Assembly: GCA_947561585.1 (NCBI GenBank)
Contig: CANNZV010001862.1
Location: 61,697 to 125,696, forward strand
Direction: 5' to 3'
Source: Caprella mutica
Lineage: Eukaryota; Arthropoda; Malacostraca; Amphipoda; Caprellidae
Length of the DNA: 64,000 bases
Position numbers and translations under genes: made by a program. Below are positions 18,535 through 32,100 of the stretch, piece by piece (within the stretch, counting starts at the first letter, position 1; the number at the start of each line of letters is the position of its first letter). The notes below the pieces were generated by a model, which saw nothing but the letters and a program-made list of their open reading frames with translations, was not told the DNA's origin and did not search any database.

Positions 18535-20665
18535 AAAACTATTTTCTTGGGAAAAAGAAAGTAAATTAGGTGCAAGTTTAAATTTACGGTGCATATACTA
18601 AATTAGGTGCAAGTTTAAATTACGGTGCATATACTAAATTAGGTGCAAGTTTAAATTACGGTGCATATACTAAATTAGGTGCAAGTTTAAATTACGGTGC
18701 ATTTACTAAATTAGGTGCAAGTTTAAATTACGGTGCATATACTAAATTAGGTGCAAGTTTAAATTACGGTGCATATACTAAATTCATAGCAAGTTTAAAT
18801 TACGGTGCATATACTAAATTGTGTGCAAGTTTAAATTACGGTGCATGTATAGTAAATACTAACCTATGTGCAAGTTTCAAAAATATTATTGTGCATAAAC
18901 TGAAATTGTGAAAGTTTAATTGTACATTTAAGCTAGGTGGAAGAATAAAGATTTTCGGTGCGCAAACTATGCTAAGTGCAAGATTAATAAATATGTTAAG
19001 TACGGTGCCTAAAGCTAAGCTAGGTGCAACATTAAACTTTACTGTGCAAAATATTTTCTGATGTGCAAGGTTAACAAATATTCAAAGAACTTTACATAAG
19101 TTAAGTTTTGTGCAAGTTTTAAATTATACTGTGCAATATTGAACCAGGTGCAAGATTAAATGCTAAGGTGAATTAATTAGGTAGGTACCGTACTGTGAAA
19201 AAGCTAAACTATGTGCAATATTGAAGTCAGAAACTAACTAAGCTAAGTGCAAGATTAACATTGTAAACATGGGTGCAAATTTAAATGTGCAACAATTAAT
19301 ATCAAGTGCAGGAATAACATTTTAAATGGTGTGCGAAAGCTGTACTAGGTGCAGGATTAAAATTACTGCGATAGAATTAAGCTAGGTGCAAAAACAAATT
19401 ATTGTGCAAATTTAAGCTAGGTGCAACATTAAAATTAGATGTGCAACAATTAATATCAATATTTTGCTGTGAGAAAGCTATACTAGGTGCAAGATCAAAT
19501 TTATTGTGTGAAAATTAAGCTAGGTGCAAGATCAAATTACTGTGCGAAAATTAAGCTAGGTGCAAGATAAAATTACTGTGCGAAAATTAAGCTAGGTACA
19601 AGATCAATTTACTGTGCGAAAATTAAGCTAGGTGCAAGATCAAATTACTGTGCGAAAATTAAGCTAGGTGCAAGATCAAATTACTGTGCGAAAATTAAGC
19701 TAGGTGCAAGATCAAATTACTGTGCGAAAATTAAGCTAGGTGCAAGATCAAATTACTGTGCGAAAATTAAGCTAGGTGCAAGATCAAATTACTGTGCGAA
19801 AATTAAACTAGGTGCAAGATAAAATTACTGTGCGAAAATTAAGCTAGGTGCAAGATAAAATTACTGTGCGAAAATTAAGCTAGGTACAAGATCAATTTAC
19901 TGCGCGAAAATTAAGCTAGGTGCAAGATCAAATTACTGTGCGAAAATTAAGCTAGGTGCAAGATCAATTTACTGTGCGAAAATTAAGCTAGGTGGAAGAT
20001 CAAATTACTGTGCGAAAATTAAGCTAGGTGCAAGATCAATTTACTGTGCGAAAATTAAGCTAGGTGGAAGATCAAATTACTGTGCGAAAATTAAGCTAGG
20101 TACAAGATCAAATTACTGTGCGAAAATTAAGCTAGGTGTAAGATAAAATTACTGTGCGAAAATTAAGCTAGGTACAAGATCAATTTACTGTGATAAAATT
20201 AAGCTAGGTTCAAGATCAAATTACTGTGATAAAATTGAGCTAGGTGCAATATCATATTAATGTGATAAAATTAAGCTAGGTGCAAGATAAAATTACTGTG
20301 ATTAAATTAAGCTAGGTGCAAGATCAAATTACTGTGATAAAATTAAGCTAGGTGCAAGATTAAAATTAGATATACAACAATTAATATCAATGTAGTGCAG
20401 TGCGAAAGCTATACTAGGTGCAAGATCAAATTTACTTTACTGAAATTAGTTAAGTGAAAACATTACCTGTTTTAGATATAAAGCTAGGATAGGTTAAAAT
20501 TATTTTGTTCAGAAACTTATATAGGTGCAAAATTAATATAATTTAATATAATAGGTGCTGTGCTGAATCAAGTATAGGGTGCAATATAAATATAGGTACT
20601 GTGCAGTAATAAAGCTATAGGTGCAAGGTATATAATTATTGAGACAATGTGAAATCTCACATAGC
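18535..20665. repeat. 36-bp satellite array, two homogenised ends and a decayed middle
   Basis: Left block (18560-18860): TTAGGTGCAAGTTTAAATTA with CGGTGCATATACTAAA, 36 bp. Right block (19480-20350): GCTAGGTGCAAGATCAAATT with ACTGTGCGAAAATTAA, also 36 bp. The shared AGGTGCAAG...AAATTA...GTGC frame shows one ancestral monomer. Between the blocks and at the right flank the monomers are highly diverged. Confidence 0.95.
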
Positions 20666-21703
20666 ATTAACTTTTCTAGGTGCAAGATAGCTTTTTAAGT
20701 AGCTATAACTGAGTTACTACTCAGTCAACTTTTAATAACTGAACATTTTAATTAAGCATCTTAAAATGTGTTAATGTTACCTTTTCCAAAGACTAGTGTA
20801 AATAATTTTTTTTTTCAGCTTTTATATTAAGAATTTTTGATAAAAATACTTAAATACCCTGTCTCTGAATATGATGTTTGAAATGAAATAAACTGAATTA
20901 ATTGATTCTTTTTGTAACAGGAAGTTAGTATTAAGTTTTTATAGATACGAGCAGATTCTGAAAATTACCTACGAGGTGAAGAACTTAAACCTAAACTAAG
21001 TCCAAAATCTGCATAACGTATGTGAAGAAATCCCATAAACAAATCTTTTTCTTAGGAACCAAAATATTTTTTGTTGTAAATGATAGTTAAATTTTCAAAG
21101 CTTAATTCAAGACAAATATTGGGTAGGTTAAGTAGTAATGGAAAGTGTAGAAATGCTTAAGAAGCAAGAAATGTTTAACAAGTTACGCTATACTTACATT
21201 ATCAACTATTTTTACATTAAAGTTTCTGTATTTTCCGAAGTTAGTTTTCAATCATGACGCACCTCTGAATACAGTCAGAATCACAGCCAAAATTCAGATG
21301 CCTAAGAATATAACTGAAAACCCTCGATCAAACTAGCGGGAAAATTATTTACAGATGGTTACTATGGTTCTAAATCAATTAATAGTTAAAGTGCTTATGT
21401 ATTGCTATTATTAGAATACAATACAACAGTAAGCCGGTTGTTGGAGGAACTTTCTGCTGTAGGGAACTTTCTCTGACGGGTGGCCGGAAATTTCATTCTC
21501 GGAAATTTCGGTCTGGAAAATTCGGTCTCGGAATTTTAAATGGCCTCTTAACATAAATGGCCATTATATAGTTTGTTGTATCCGCTAGTTTGTTGTACTG
21601 CACACATCTTGATTGCTCAATGACCTGCCAGGGGGGTTCAGGGGGTGGCACGCCCTTCTTTACGATCAACAAATAAGTTTTATTTCTGAAAAAAATTCTG
21701 AGA
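20666..21703. other. Spacer, no gene recognised
   Basis: AT-rich with no supported feature. Two diverged TCGGAAATTTCGGTC-like strings at 21490-21535 are inverted relatives of the next array. Confidence 0.5.
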
Positions 21704-21804
21704 CCGAATTTTCTGAGACCGAATTTTCTGAGACTGAATTTTCTGAGACCGAATTTTCTGAGACTGAATTTTCTGAGACCGAATTTTCTGAGACTGAATT
21801 TTCC
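21704..21804. repeat. 15-bp minisatellite
   Basis: TTTTCTGAGAC(C/T)GAA, about seven copies. The short Ser-Glu-Thr-Glu-Phe open frame is its translation. Confidence 0.93.
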
Positions 21805-22076
21805 TAGAACCCTTCTGACCATTATTTGGATTATTTACTAACACTGAGAAGAATTCTTCAGAGTCACACTTGGCTCTTATTAGTTATTTTCTCATTTGGG
21901 TTAAGTAAATGTAATTCAACTTATAAAATAGAGTAGATTTAACTCACTTTGAAGAATCAAATGCAATTTTACACATAAAATTGAGTAAATTTAACACTTT
22001 TTGATGAATCAAAATGCAATTAATCTACCTCTACCATTTTAGTATATGCCTAAACATGCGTGCCAGACTCAACTTA

Positions 22077-22258
22077 TACAGAAGAACTCCTATATAGTGG
22101 ACTCCTCTATAGTGAATGCAGAGTCTTGACTAAGGAACTACTTTTTTCAGTTTGCAATTAGTTTTCTAAAACAAATGGCGGCAGACTAAAGAAAATTTGT
22201 TCACTATACTGGTAGTTAGTTCTCTTACTCAGGACTGTACATTCTCTAAATAGATCTT
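22077..22258. mobile_element. Family-A MITE, copy 6, degenerate right end
   Basis: Left end TACAGAAGAACTCC with two ATAGTG boxes, turn CAATTAGTTTTCTAAAACAA. The right arm keeps TCTTACTCAGGACTGTACAT but loses the terminal GAGGAGTTCTAC. Confidence 0.8.
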
Positions 22259-22917
22259 TTTAACCATTATAAGGGAAAATCAAAGGTATTTTTAAAGCAA
22301 AGAACTGAAGGATAATTCATTTGATAGCAGGGGAAACACATGCCAAGCCAGGAGGGAATGTTAAGGGCTAAAGAAAAAAGATAAACATTCACTCACTAAA
22401 TCATCGTCAATGGAGGACTTCAGCAAAGAAGACAAAGTTATATAAACCCTTAAACGACTGAAGGGACCAAATTTCTTTAGATATTTTTATTCATCCTAAT
22501 GATTTATAGTAACTGGAGGGAGATATTTTATGAATGTTTTTCACTTTATAGGGGATTTTCTTTTCTTGAAAAGTCAAAATTTTATGATTTCAGAGAGCAA
22601 AATTGGTCTATTTCATTCGTTGTGTATTCAGTAATATATCTATTTTTATATTTGTGATTTTGCGAAGATTTGCAATATTTAAAATGATATTTTTCAATCT
22701 TTAATAATGCCTCTTCATTTACTAAAGTCAACCATTGAGTCTGATTTTAAATTTCTATTCAATATATACACGAACCTGTAATAAATTAACTACTTCCATG
22801 CTTATTTATAATTTCATTTTTGTTATTTAAATCAGCTCAATACTCATTATTAAGCTATTTGTCAATATGCCAAACTTTTAAATTTAAAAAAAAACCAACG
22901 TTGTTAGTCTGATTTGA
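22259..22917. other. Spacer, no gene recognised
   Basis: Nothing beyond AT-rich unique sequence was recognised. Confidence 0.5.
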
Positions 22918-23101
22918 GGCTTGCTTCACACATGTCAGGTTTTCCCTCGGTCCGGCTCCTCTCAGTGATTTTTATCACTGAGAGGAGCCGGTACTGTCTG
23001 AATGTGTTCGTTGAAATTAAAGTAACGATATATCTTTCCACTGACACTGAAGCACTGAGAGGAGACGGACCGGACGGATCATTGACATGTAAGAAGGAGC
23101 C
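22918..23101. mobile_element. Foldback E with a perfect GC-rich stem-loop
   Basis: Outer arms GGCTTGCTTCACACATGTCA and its imperfect complement TGACATGTAAGAAGGAGCC. Inside lies an 18-bp perfect stem at 22952-22991 (CCGGCTCCTCTCAGTGAT, loop TTTT). A third copy of the stem sequence occurs at about 23053. The GC content stands out from the neighbourhood. Confidence 0.78.
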
Positions 23102-23413
23102 TTAAAGATTAAAAAAAATTAACAGATAGCATATTAATGACACGAAAGCCGTGTATACTGCATTCATAACTATTATTATTACCTACTATTATATTATATA
23201 GAGAGGGTATACCCCAAAAAACAGAACCCTCTTTTAATAGAAAATAACTGCATCAAACTAAAAAAAGAACAATAACATCAGCTAATTAATAATAAGTTAA
23301 TATATATTATAAGAGAGGGTTAGGTTTTATGTGAAACACCCTGTATATATTTCCTATATTTTAGGACTTACTTACTAATTTAAGTTAACTTTACTGTAGT
23401 AAAGTTATAAGTT

Positions 23414-23590
23414 GGGTTGTGACAATATGCGTTTAAAATAATAGATCTCACGAAAATATTATAGACTGTGAGAATTAAAGAGTATTGAATCGTTCTAAAC
23501 CAGCGGTATAGAGTATTAGATACTATTTAAGGTAGTTTCTTTTATAATATTATCGGGATCTATGATTCTAAGCGCATATTGTCACAACCC
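23414..23590. mobile_element. Family-C MITE, copy 2
   Basis: GGGTTGTGACAATATGCGTT at the left and GCGCATATTGTCACAACCC at the right, almost perfect complements. AAACCAGCGGTATA lies near the axis. Confidence 0.9.
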
Positions 23591-23693
23591 TAGTTATAAG
23601 TAAAAATGGTTATGGCTAATTATTTTGAAATCTTATGGTTATAATACTGAATTGGCGATGTACACATATTGAAAATGTAAGTAAAATGGTTGT

Positions 23694-24178
23694 ATTAACT
23701 AGTGGTCGTATTAAGTGCTGTATTAACTAGTGGTCGTATTAAGTGCTGTATTAACTAGTGGTCGTATTAAGTGCTGTATTAACTAGTGGTCGTATTAAGT
23801 GCTGTATTAACTAGTGGTCGTATTAAGTGCTGTATTAACTAGTGGTCGTATTAAGTGCTGTATTAACTAGTGGTCGTATTAAGTGCTGTATTAACTAGTG
23901 GTCGTATTAAGTGCTGTATTAACTAGTGGTCGTATTAAGTGCTGTATTAACTAGTGGTCGTATTAAGTGCTGTATTAACTAGTGGTCGTATTAAGTGCTG
24001 TATTAACTAGTGGTCGTATTAAGTGCTGTATTAACTAGTGGTCGTATTAAGTGCTGTATTAACTAGTGGTCGTATTAAGTGCTGTATTAACTAGTGGTCG
24101 TATTAAGTGCTGTATTAACTAGTGGTCGTATTAAGTGCTGTATTAACTAGTGGTCGTATTAAGTGCTGTATTAACTAG
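23694..24178. repeat. 28-bp minisatellite, essentially identical copies
   Basis: TTAACTAGTGGTCGTATTAA plus GTGCTGTA, about 17 copies with no differences seen until the last truncated unit. Confidence 0.97.
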
Positions 24179-26043
24179 GGAGGCGTATTACACCAGTCAT
24201 TTCTAATTATTTAACCTACATCGTTTACCTTTTTTCTAACTATAAGTGTACGTTTTAAACATAGATCTTAACATAGTTCATTTTCTTTACGGGACAAAGC
24301 AATTTGGTGGTGGGTATACATACCCACCACAGTGGAAGCTCGCGATTAAACGCGTTAAAATTACCGCTAGGGTTTAGCCGCAGTACTCAGACACCTTATT
24401 TGAGTCACAGTACTCGGAAAGTGAATTAATATAGGACATTATATTCCAAGGTTAACACCAACTTTACGAGAACTGTGAGTGTCAGAGTATTGCAACATTT
24501 TCCTAGTTTTATATTAATAATTGTTTGAAAAAATATTGGAACTGAAAATTTGTTTAAGAATAGGAAGGAAAGGAGAAGTTGAAAGATATTTTGAAGAGCG
24601 AAAGAGATTAGTTTGGTATCTGATTTTATTTCATTCCAATAGAGGTGTGACCTCAGATTTAATGCCAAACTGATGTTAAATGTCAAATAAAGGCTTGTGA
24701 CTGATAGCCTTGAAGGTAATGCTTCAAACTAGGAAACTTTACGATAATCATAATTAGCATAATCGACATTAATAGACTGTCTACTGATTTTAAATTTTCC
24801 GATTTTGTTTAAAGTTACGTTAACTTCAAATGGTCAGATAGCAAACTAATCATGAAACTAATTTGAAAACGTTAAGTGAAATTGGTAACCGATCGATTTG
24901 GTGACTATTTTTTTTCGTTAAATTACACAGCCATATTGATACGTGAAATGAAAACTCTACTATCTTCCAAATACGCAAGAATTTTAAATTAACGAAATCT
25001 GTTTTAGAGGATTTCTTTCATCGGAACCATTGCAACAAACTAAATTTATATTTCTCTTTAGTATTAGCAAACAATTAAATAATAATTACAAATATGGTAC
25101 AGAAAACTAGCTTCCATGGAAACAAATTAGTTTGATTTATTTCATGAAATCGAAAAGTCCTTAAAATTTTTATTTGAATTAATTTTCATGAAGAGAAATT
25201 TTGAAAATGGAACAAAATGCTAACTACTTGAGAATAATTAAAATGTTTGCCAATACCAACTAGAAATTTATATTAAGATATATATAAGTATATACATAGC
25301 CTTAAAATTGTAACCTTCACATATACACTATAGACAAATAATAATAATTACCACAATAATTATTATAAACCTTAACATTACTTATTTATTTCTATATTAT
25401 AACATATCACTTTTAGAACTTAGGCATTAATGTTTTCTAGTAATAAATAAATGCGTAATAAAGAACATCTTGAATTAGCCTTTTGAAACTAATGTACAGT
25501 CACAAAATTCTTCAAAAAAAGATGGTCCCTGAATTTTGCAGATCAATCTATAAAATTATGATATATGTCCTATGTTTAAAATTAATTTCTCAAAATAATT
25601 TCATCATCATTTTTGTTTTGAAATAAAATTTGATTCTCTAGTTGCTAAGTCACCATAAACTTATAATTTTAGATGTCAGCAACGGTTATTCGGAATATCA
25701 GACATCTTTTTTAGGAACACTCTTTCAGCTATATCATTATTCTTCCTAATATTACCCGATGCAATTCTTGGATAGTAAACCATCTTATTTTCAAACCTCT
25801 CATCCTAAAATAAATTTCATTTTTGTGTAATTCAGCTGCAAGTATTCTGTGATCCGATTTAGTTTCGGATAAAATTCAATTTTAAATCAGTTTACCTTAT
25901 CTATCCTTGTAGTTCAAATAAGTTTTTAAAAGCTACACCTAGCATTCCAAGTCAGATTCTTCGACTATACCTAAAATCCCGCTTCAGTTTTCTTAGATTT
26001 TAACTATAACTCCTTTTCAGATTTCTAAGACATCACTAGGTTT
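24179..26043. other. Presumed VGLUT 3' UTR and downstream spacer
   Basis: Downstream of the VGLUT stop codon, AT-rich. On the minus strand candidate AATAAA signals occur near 25384-25390, but none could be tied to a transcript end. A short perfect palindrome (GTGGTGGGTAT / ATACCCACCAC) lies at about 24309-24332. Confidence 0.5.
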
Positions 26044-26121
26044 CTAGGAGGGTGGTACACTAGATTGGTCGTAGGCCACTCCGGTGAACGGGTTGAACGC
26101 GGCGGTTCCTTCCGTACTAAC
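26044..26121 (-). CDS. VGlut: VGLUT last coding exon
   Basis: The acceptor is TTTTTTGCAG. It encodes [20 protein letters not shown] and ends in SVPPS with TAG at 26046-26044. The segment is GC-richer than its surroundings and phase-compatible. The Asn-Pro-Phe motif could bind EH-domain endocytic adaptors; this is inference. Confidence 0.8.
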   Translation of the reverse strand, partial: VSTEGTAAFNPFTGVAYDQSSVPPS

Positions 26122-29100
26122 CTGCAAAAAACTTAACGTTAGTTTGGAATTGGGAAATTTACAGTCCAATTACATCCTGAAGTCAAAAAAATAAACACTT
26201 AGAACTTTTATATCTCAACTATTTTAAACTCTGTTTTGTTTTACGCGAGGGATAAAATCAAAGATTATATGAAGAAAAGATTTGATTCTTCCATCGGAAA
26301 AAAAATTAAGAAAGTAACTTCAAATATATGGACAAATATTTTCTTCTATGTTTACACTATGGAGAAAGTAGTAATGGAATGAGAGCAGCAGGACAAACCT
26401 GGGGCAATCCTGCTTGATTTGGGGCTCCATCCCAGGCCTGGTCATAAGGGTTTGGTTGGGGAACAAAGCCGAGAGGGTTAGAAGAAATATTAGAATCTGG
26501 TGCTGTTGGGTAAACTTGGTTGTTTACATACGGTTGTTGTTCTGCATCAACTCCATCGTAAGTTGCATATCCCTGTTCAACACTACCGTACCCACCTGAC
26601 TTTCCGTTCATATCAAGAGGTGTTTCCTGCAAACATTTTAGATTTTAAGAAAAATCAGTCATTTCTTATTTTACCTGTTAAAATATCGATCTTATTTCTT
26701 TAAACAGAGGTGATTAGAATGAAGTCTTTAAATTGCGGCACACAAATTAACTGCGGCCGCGAACCTAAAAAATGCTAAAAGACATCATAGCCTCAAAAAG
26801 TTCATTAAATTAATAGATAATGTCATTCATTGCGATTCTTTTGATATGCAACATTTTAAAGATATTCGGTTCAGCAGAATTTAGACACTTTCTTAAGAGG
26901 ACCGCAATTTAAATGGGTGACCTTAGTTCAATTACTTCAATACTATAATAGTACAGCATAATGTAAAGTAACTAACCTTTTCAGGGTACTGATCATGTTC
27001 TTCTTTTGCCCATTCCTGAAGCTCACCGGAGGCGTATATTCCATAGAAAATAATGCCTAGGAAATGGATGAATGAGGCGATCAGGAAAACACTTTGCCAA
27101 TCCTCAGCAGTCTGGAAGAGAAAATAATTATTTAGACAATATCACACTGCATGAAACTTTGTAGGTCCTCTCCACGCTACATTATAATTTCTTTAGAAAT
27201 GCTTCGAATTTGTAGAACTTAGATAATATAACACATCAAGTTAACAGAGAGGAAATGGTTTATAAAGTCGCTTCGTAATTCTCTATATAATAAATATTAA
27301 CACTCAATCTTCACTCTCCGACTTTCTAACAGATCAAATTAAAGAAAAAGTGAGCCTTACGAATTTTATCTCGTATCTTTTTTATATTCAATGGTAATTT
27401 GGTATTTAGGTACAGTTTTAGGAACCTAAGGTATTTTAGGGTGAAAGTATTTAGGTAAATGGTATAGGTAGTTATCTATATGTTTATCAGATTTATTATG
27501 GTTTTGAATTTTTCTGAAGTATTTTTGTCTTTTTCTTTTCTTAGAAAGTTGGACGGTAGTGCAAAACTCACACGAATTGCTTTGATTACATATTATAATG
27601 AATATATAGAACCGAAAGTGAAATGGTTTGTATTTTTATAACCAGTAATTTCAGTTATAAGAAATAGTGTAATAAAAAATAGAGTGAGGACCTTCATAAG
27701 TCTACAGGATTCATCCAATCGTGACTGTTTTATTTAGGAAAATTACTATCTTCTTGCATTCATAATAAGTGAGGAATGAACTTTCCTAAAGACTATTGAA
27801 AGATAAACCTTACAAAATCTTATAGTTATTCCAGAAAAAGAAACGGTAGTAATTAAAGTTGGTTTTCTGTATAGTTGAATTATCTGAATCATGAAGAGTT
27901 TCATGTATTTATTAATGAAGTCTTTAATATTATTTTCAATCAGTGGAGACAGCAACTTCCAATGCTGTTAACAGATAGCACACTACTGATTTAGAACCTA
28001 TAGAATAGTGTGGAAGCTTTTGACTCCCCTATCGATTTGGTCTTCCTCTTGTTTGAGTTAGTTTCATAAGAAGAGACTCGGTAAACAAAGCTCTTGGTTA
28101 TATTGCACTCCACGCCTTCTAATTGCCTTCAACTTTGTACTTAGCCTACTAGTCACTAGATCAAAGTAGCTATTTAGACTATTTTTGTACTAGAGAAAAG
28201 AGTCTCCGAATGATGCTAATTACTCAAATCACAGTTTTCTAATTTCTTACCAAATCGTACAAGTTTGTCATCGTGTACTCAGCTAGAATTTAAAATGCCT
28301 ATAAGCATTACAAATAATAAAGTTTCAATTAGAAATGTTGAATTGGTAAACTATCCAAAAATTAATACAGCCTACACTAATCTTTAACTGAATATTGAGT
28401 ATTTTACAGGTGTTTGAATATTTACCTTCAACAGAACAAGATTTTAAACTGATCTTACTTCTCTGTATTGATAAATAGTACTAATAGAATCGAATTAAAT
28501 GCCTACAATTCAATTCGGACACCTTTACCAATAAATTGTTCACATAATTCAATTTAAACATTCTAAAACCTAATGAATAATTAGTTAATACATCTTTTGA
28601 AAATATAGTCTTATCAACGTTTAAAATTCAATGAAAAATCTAGTGTAAAAATACGATATTTTGTGTCTTTGGATTCGTACTGATTTCTATACTTAGGAAG
28701 AACAAAACCATGAGTATTCTTCAACCAAGAGTAGGTATATCTAGCACTGTGAATAGATATCTATTTAATAACCTCTTTAACCAAGAGTAGGTATATCTAG
28801 CACTGTGAATAGATATCTATTTAATATCCTCTTTAACCAAGAGTAGGTATATCTAGCACTGTGAATAGATATCTATTTAATAACCTCTTTAACCAAGAGT
28901 AGGTATATCTAGCACTGTGAATAGATATCTATTTAATATCCTCTTTAACCAATAGTAGGTGTATCTAGCACTGTGAATAGATATCTATTTAATATCCTCT
29001 TTAACCAAGAGTTGGTATATCTAGCACTGTGAATAGATATCTATTTAATATCCTCTTTAACCAAGAGTAGGTATATCTAGCACTGTGAATAGATATCTAT

Positions 29101-32100
29101 TTAATATCCTCTTTAACCAAGAGTAGGTATATCTAGCACTGTGAATAGATTATCTATTTAATATCCTCTTTAACCAAGAGTAGGTATATCTAGCACTGTG
29201 AATAGATATCTATTTAATATCCTCTTTAACCAAGAGTAGGTATATCTAGCACTGTGAATAGATATCTATTTAATATCCTCTTTAACCAAGAGTAGGTATA
29301 TCTAGCACTGTGAATAGATATATATTTAATATCCTCTTTAACCAAGAGTAGGTATATCTAGCACTGTGAATAGATATCTATTTAATATCCTCTTCATCTC
29401 GCGTAGAGGGATTGCCAGAAACCTTTAGAAAAGATTTCCACCCAAGGGACTGGAGTAATTTTCTACTTTAACAAATTCTTAGGTGGGTGTGGAAATGAGT
29501 CGCTGTCCCCGGGGGATGTGACTCTGTGTGATCTGATGTGTCGGGGGGATAGAGGGGTGGTGGCTTTGATTATCCATCAGAGATTTGTAGGATCTTCACC
29601 ATAGGTGTAAGCTATTTCAATGTGAGAGACAAGAAATACATTAAGATAATTATAATAGGTATTTTAGCCAAGCTTTTTATATGAACAGAAGAATATTTTT
29701 GAATGTCGATTAAAGTTATAAAAATAGAGGATAACCAGGTGCATTAGCCCTTTTAACTGATCTCATACCGGGAGTATGTGATCTAGACTTCTTAGGTTAC
29801 AAATATATATTAAAAATAACAATTTGATAGTTTCTATCAAAAGAAACACAGAGTTTGAATTTCTTCTAGAAGCTATACCCATTGGAAGTAAAGTTGTTTA
29901 ATGTATTTGCTATACTATGTGAATGAAGTATGGTTTGGTTTACATAGCTATACAGGGTGATTCATTTCAGTTCCGAAAAAAATTGACAGCTTGAATAAAA
30001 ACCCAAAAAAACACTTTTACAGAAATGAAAAAATGTCCAGAAATACTCTCCATCGAGATATTGGTACATTGATTGTAGGGCAATTTTTTGACATACTTAG
30101 GGAATTTCATATAAAAACAAAAAATTTTTCACAGAAAAAAAGTTATCAGAGCTGATTAATTTTCGAGATATACCAACTTTTGAAGTTTTAAAAGGACCCC
30201 TACGATATTCACAAAATACCTACGTTCCTAACAGATGATCATTAGTGGAAAATTAAACTTAACAGATCTTGTTTACTACCTATTACAATGCTATTAAATA
30301 TACAATTACTGTTCAAATTGTTCTTTAATTCGTGAAACAATCTTTGTTTTATGTGAAATTCCCTGTGTATGTCAAAAATTAGCCTGGAATTAGGGTATCA
30401 CTCTCTCGAAAACGAACCATTTTTGTACATATTGCTATTCCCGATTTGAAAGTTTATATATTTTTTATGCAAACTGTCAATTTTTGTCGTAGTTATAATT
30501 TTAATATTACTGTATGTATTAATAAAGTAAGGAGTTTAAACCTTATTATAATAAAACATCTAATACTTATTCACCTCACACACATTAGTCACAATCTAAC
30601 ACTCTTTACAGTCACTCACACTCACTCACTCACTTATTCCCTCATTCACTCTCACTCTCATTCACTTACTTATTGACTCATTCTCTCTGACTCTCCCCAC
30701 TCACTCACTCTTCTCACTCACTCACTCTCCTCACTCACTCACTCACTTACTCACTCAATCCCTCACTCACTCACTCAGTTACTCACTCCCTCTCCCCACT
30801 CACGTCGTTTTTGGTGAGTTTCTCCACCACGATTGGGCAAATCATCCCACTCAGTGTTCCCGCTCCGTTGCTGATCCCCATCAAGATGCTGGCGTATTTA
30901 GGGGCAATGTCCAGGTGATTCACATTGAAACCTGCAGATGAATCGGTAAATGAATCACTACTTTCTATTTAGGGGCGATGTCCAGATGATTCACATTGAA
31001 ACCTGCAGATGAATAGGTAAATTAATCACTACTTTCTATTTAGGGGCGATGTCCAGGTGATTCACATTGAAACCTGCAGATGAATCGGTAAATGAATCAC
31101 TACTCGATCAATTATAATGAGTCATGTTATTATTAATCGAGAAAATGAATTATAAAATTATTTTTAATGAATTAAGTCATATTCAATACTTTATTTACAT
31201 ATAAACTATAATATTATCGTCAGTATTCAATTGATAAATAACTTATTTTGGCAAAACTGTGGATTTCGATTAAGTTTAACTTAACTTCTAAGATAACATC
31301 AACTACTTCATTTACTAATATCCTTGGAAAAAACTAAATTTCAATCGACAAATATTAAAGTTAAGTAATAATAATTATACTAATCTTGAAATTAAAAAAC
31401 TATGTATTTCACTATATATATTTCTATAAAAAGTATATTTGATTATTAAAAAGTACCTAAGTTAATTTTAAGAACTGAATACACTAAAGAGCCATAATTC
31501 ACTACACTAAACACATCCATGATACCTACAGGTATCATGGATACCAACTGAAATAAATAATAATTATATCATTTTTTCTTATGTGATTCAGAAGTCTCGA
31601 GCAAAATGTCTGGTGGAAAGACTTAAAGACTTATGTGACGAGGGAATCTACAATACAATCTCCATTTTATTCATCATTGTGGTAGACGCATGCCCCTTTA
31701 AAGCCTTTCTATCTCAGCACCTGATCTAGAATATAGGTATATTAATACCTCCCCCCCCCCTTCTCCACACCAATCACCATAGCAACATGTGATCCGATTT
31801 ATTTCCATCTGATTCTCTAATGACTGGGGATTGGTGGGAAAACCTGAGTGAGATGAGTGGTAATAACCTCCTAAAACTGCACTCACATGTCCCAGGTAGG
31901 TATGTGTCTTGGGGCAACATTGTCCCAATACTGTAACAACATTGTCCCAATATTGTAACAACATTGCCCCAATATTGTAACAACATTGCCCTAATATTGT
32001 AACAACATTGCCCCAATATTGTAACAACATTGTCCCAATATTGTAACAACATTGTCCCAATATTGTAACAACATAGTCCCAATATTGTAACAACATTGTC

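Noticed and set aside
26414..26703. Plus-strand frames over the VGLUT tail exon
   Set aside because: Antisense shadows of a well-supported minus-strand exon.
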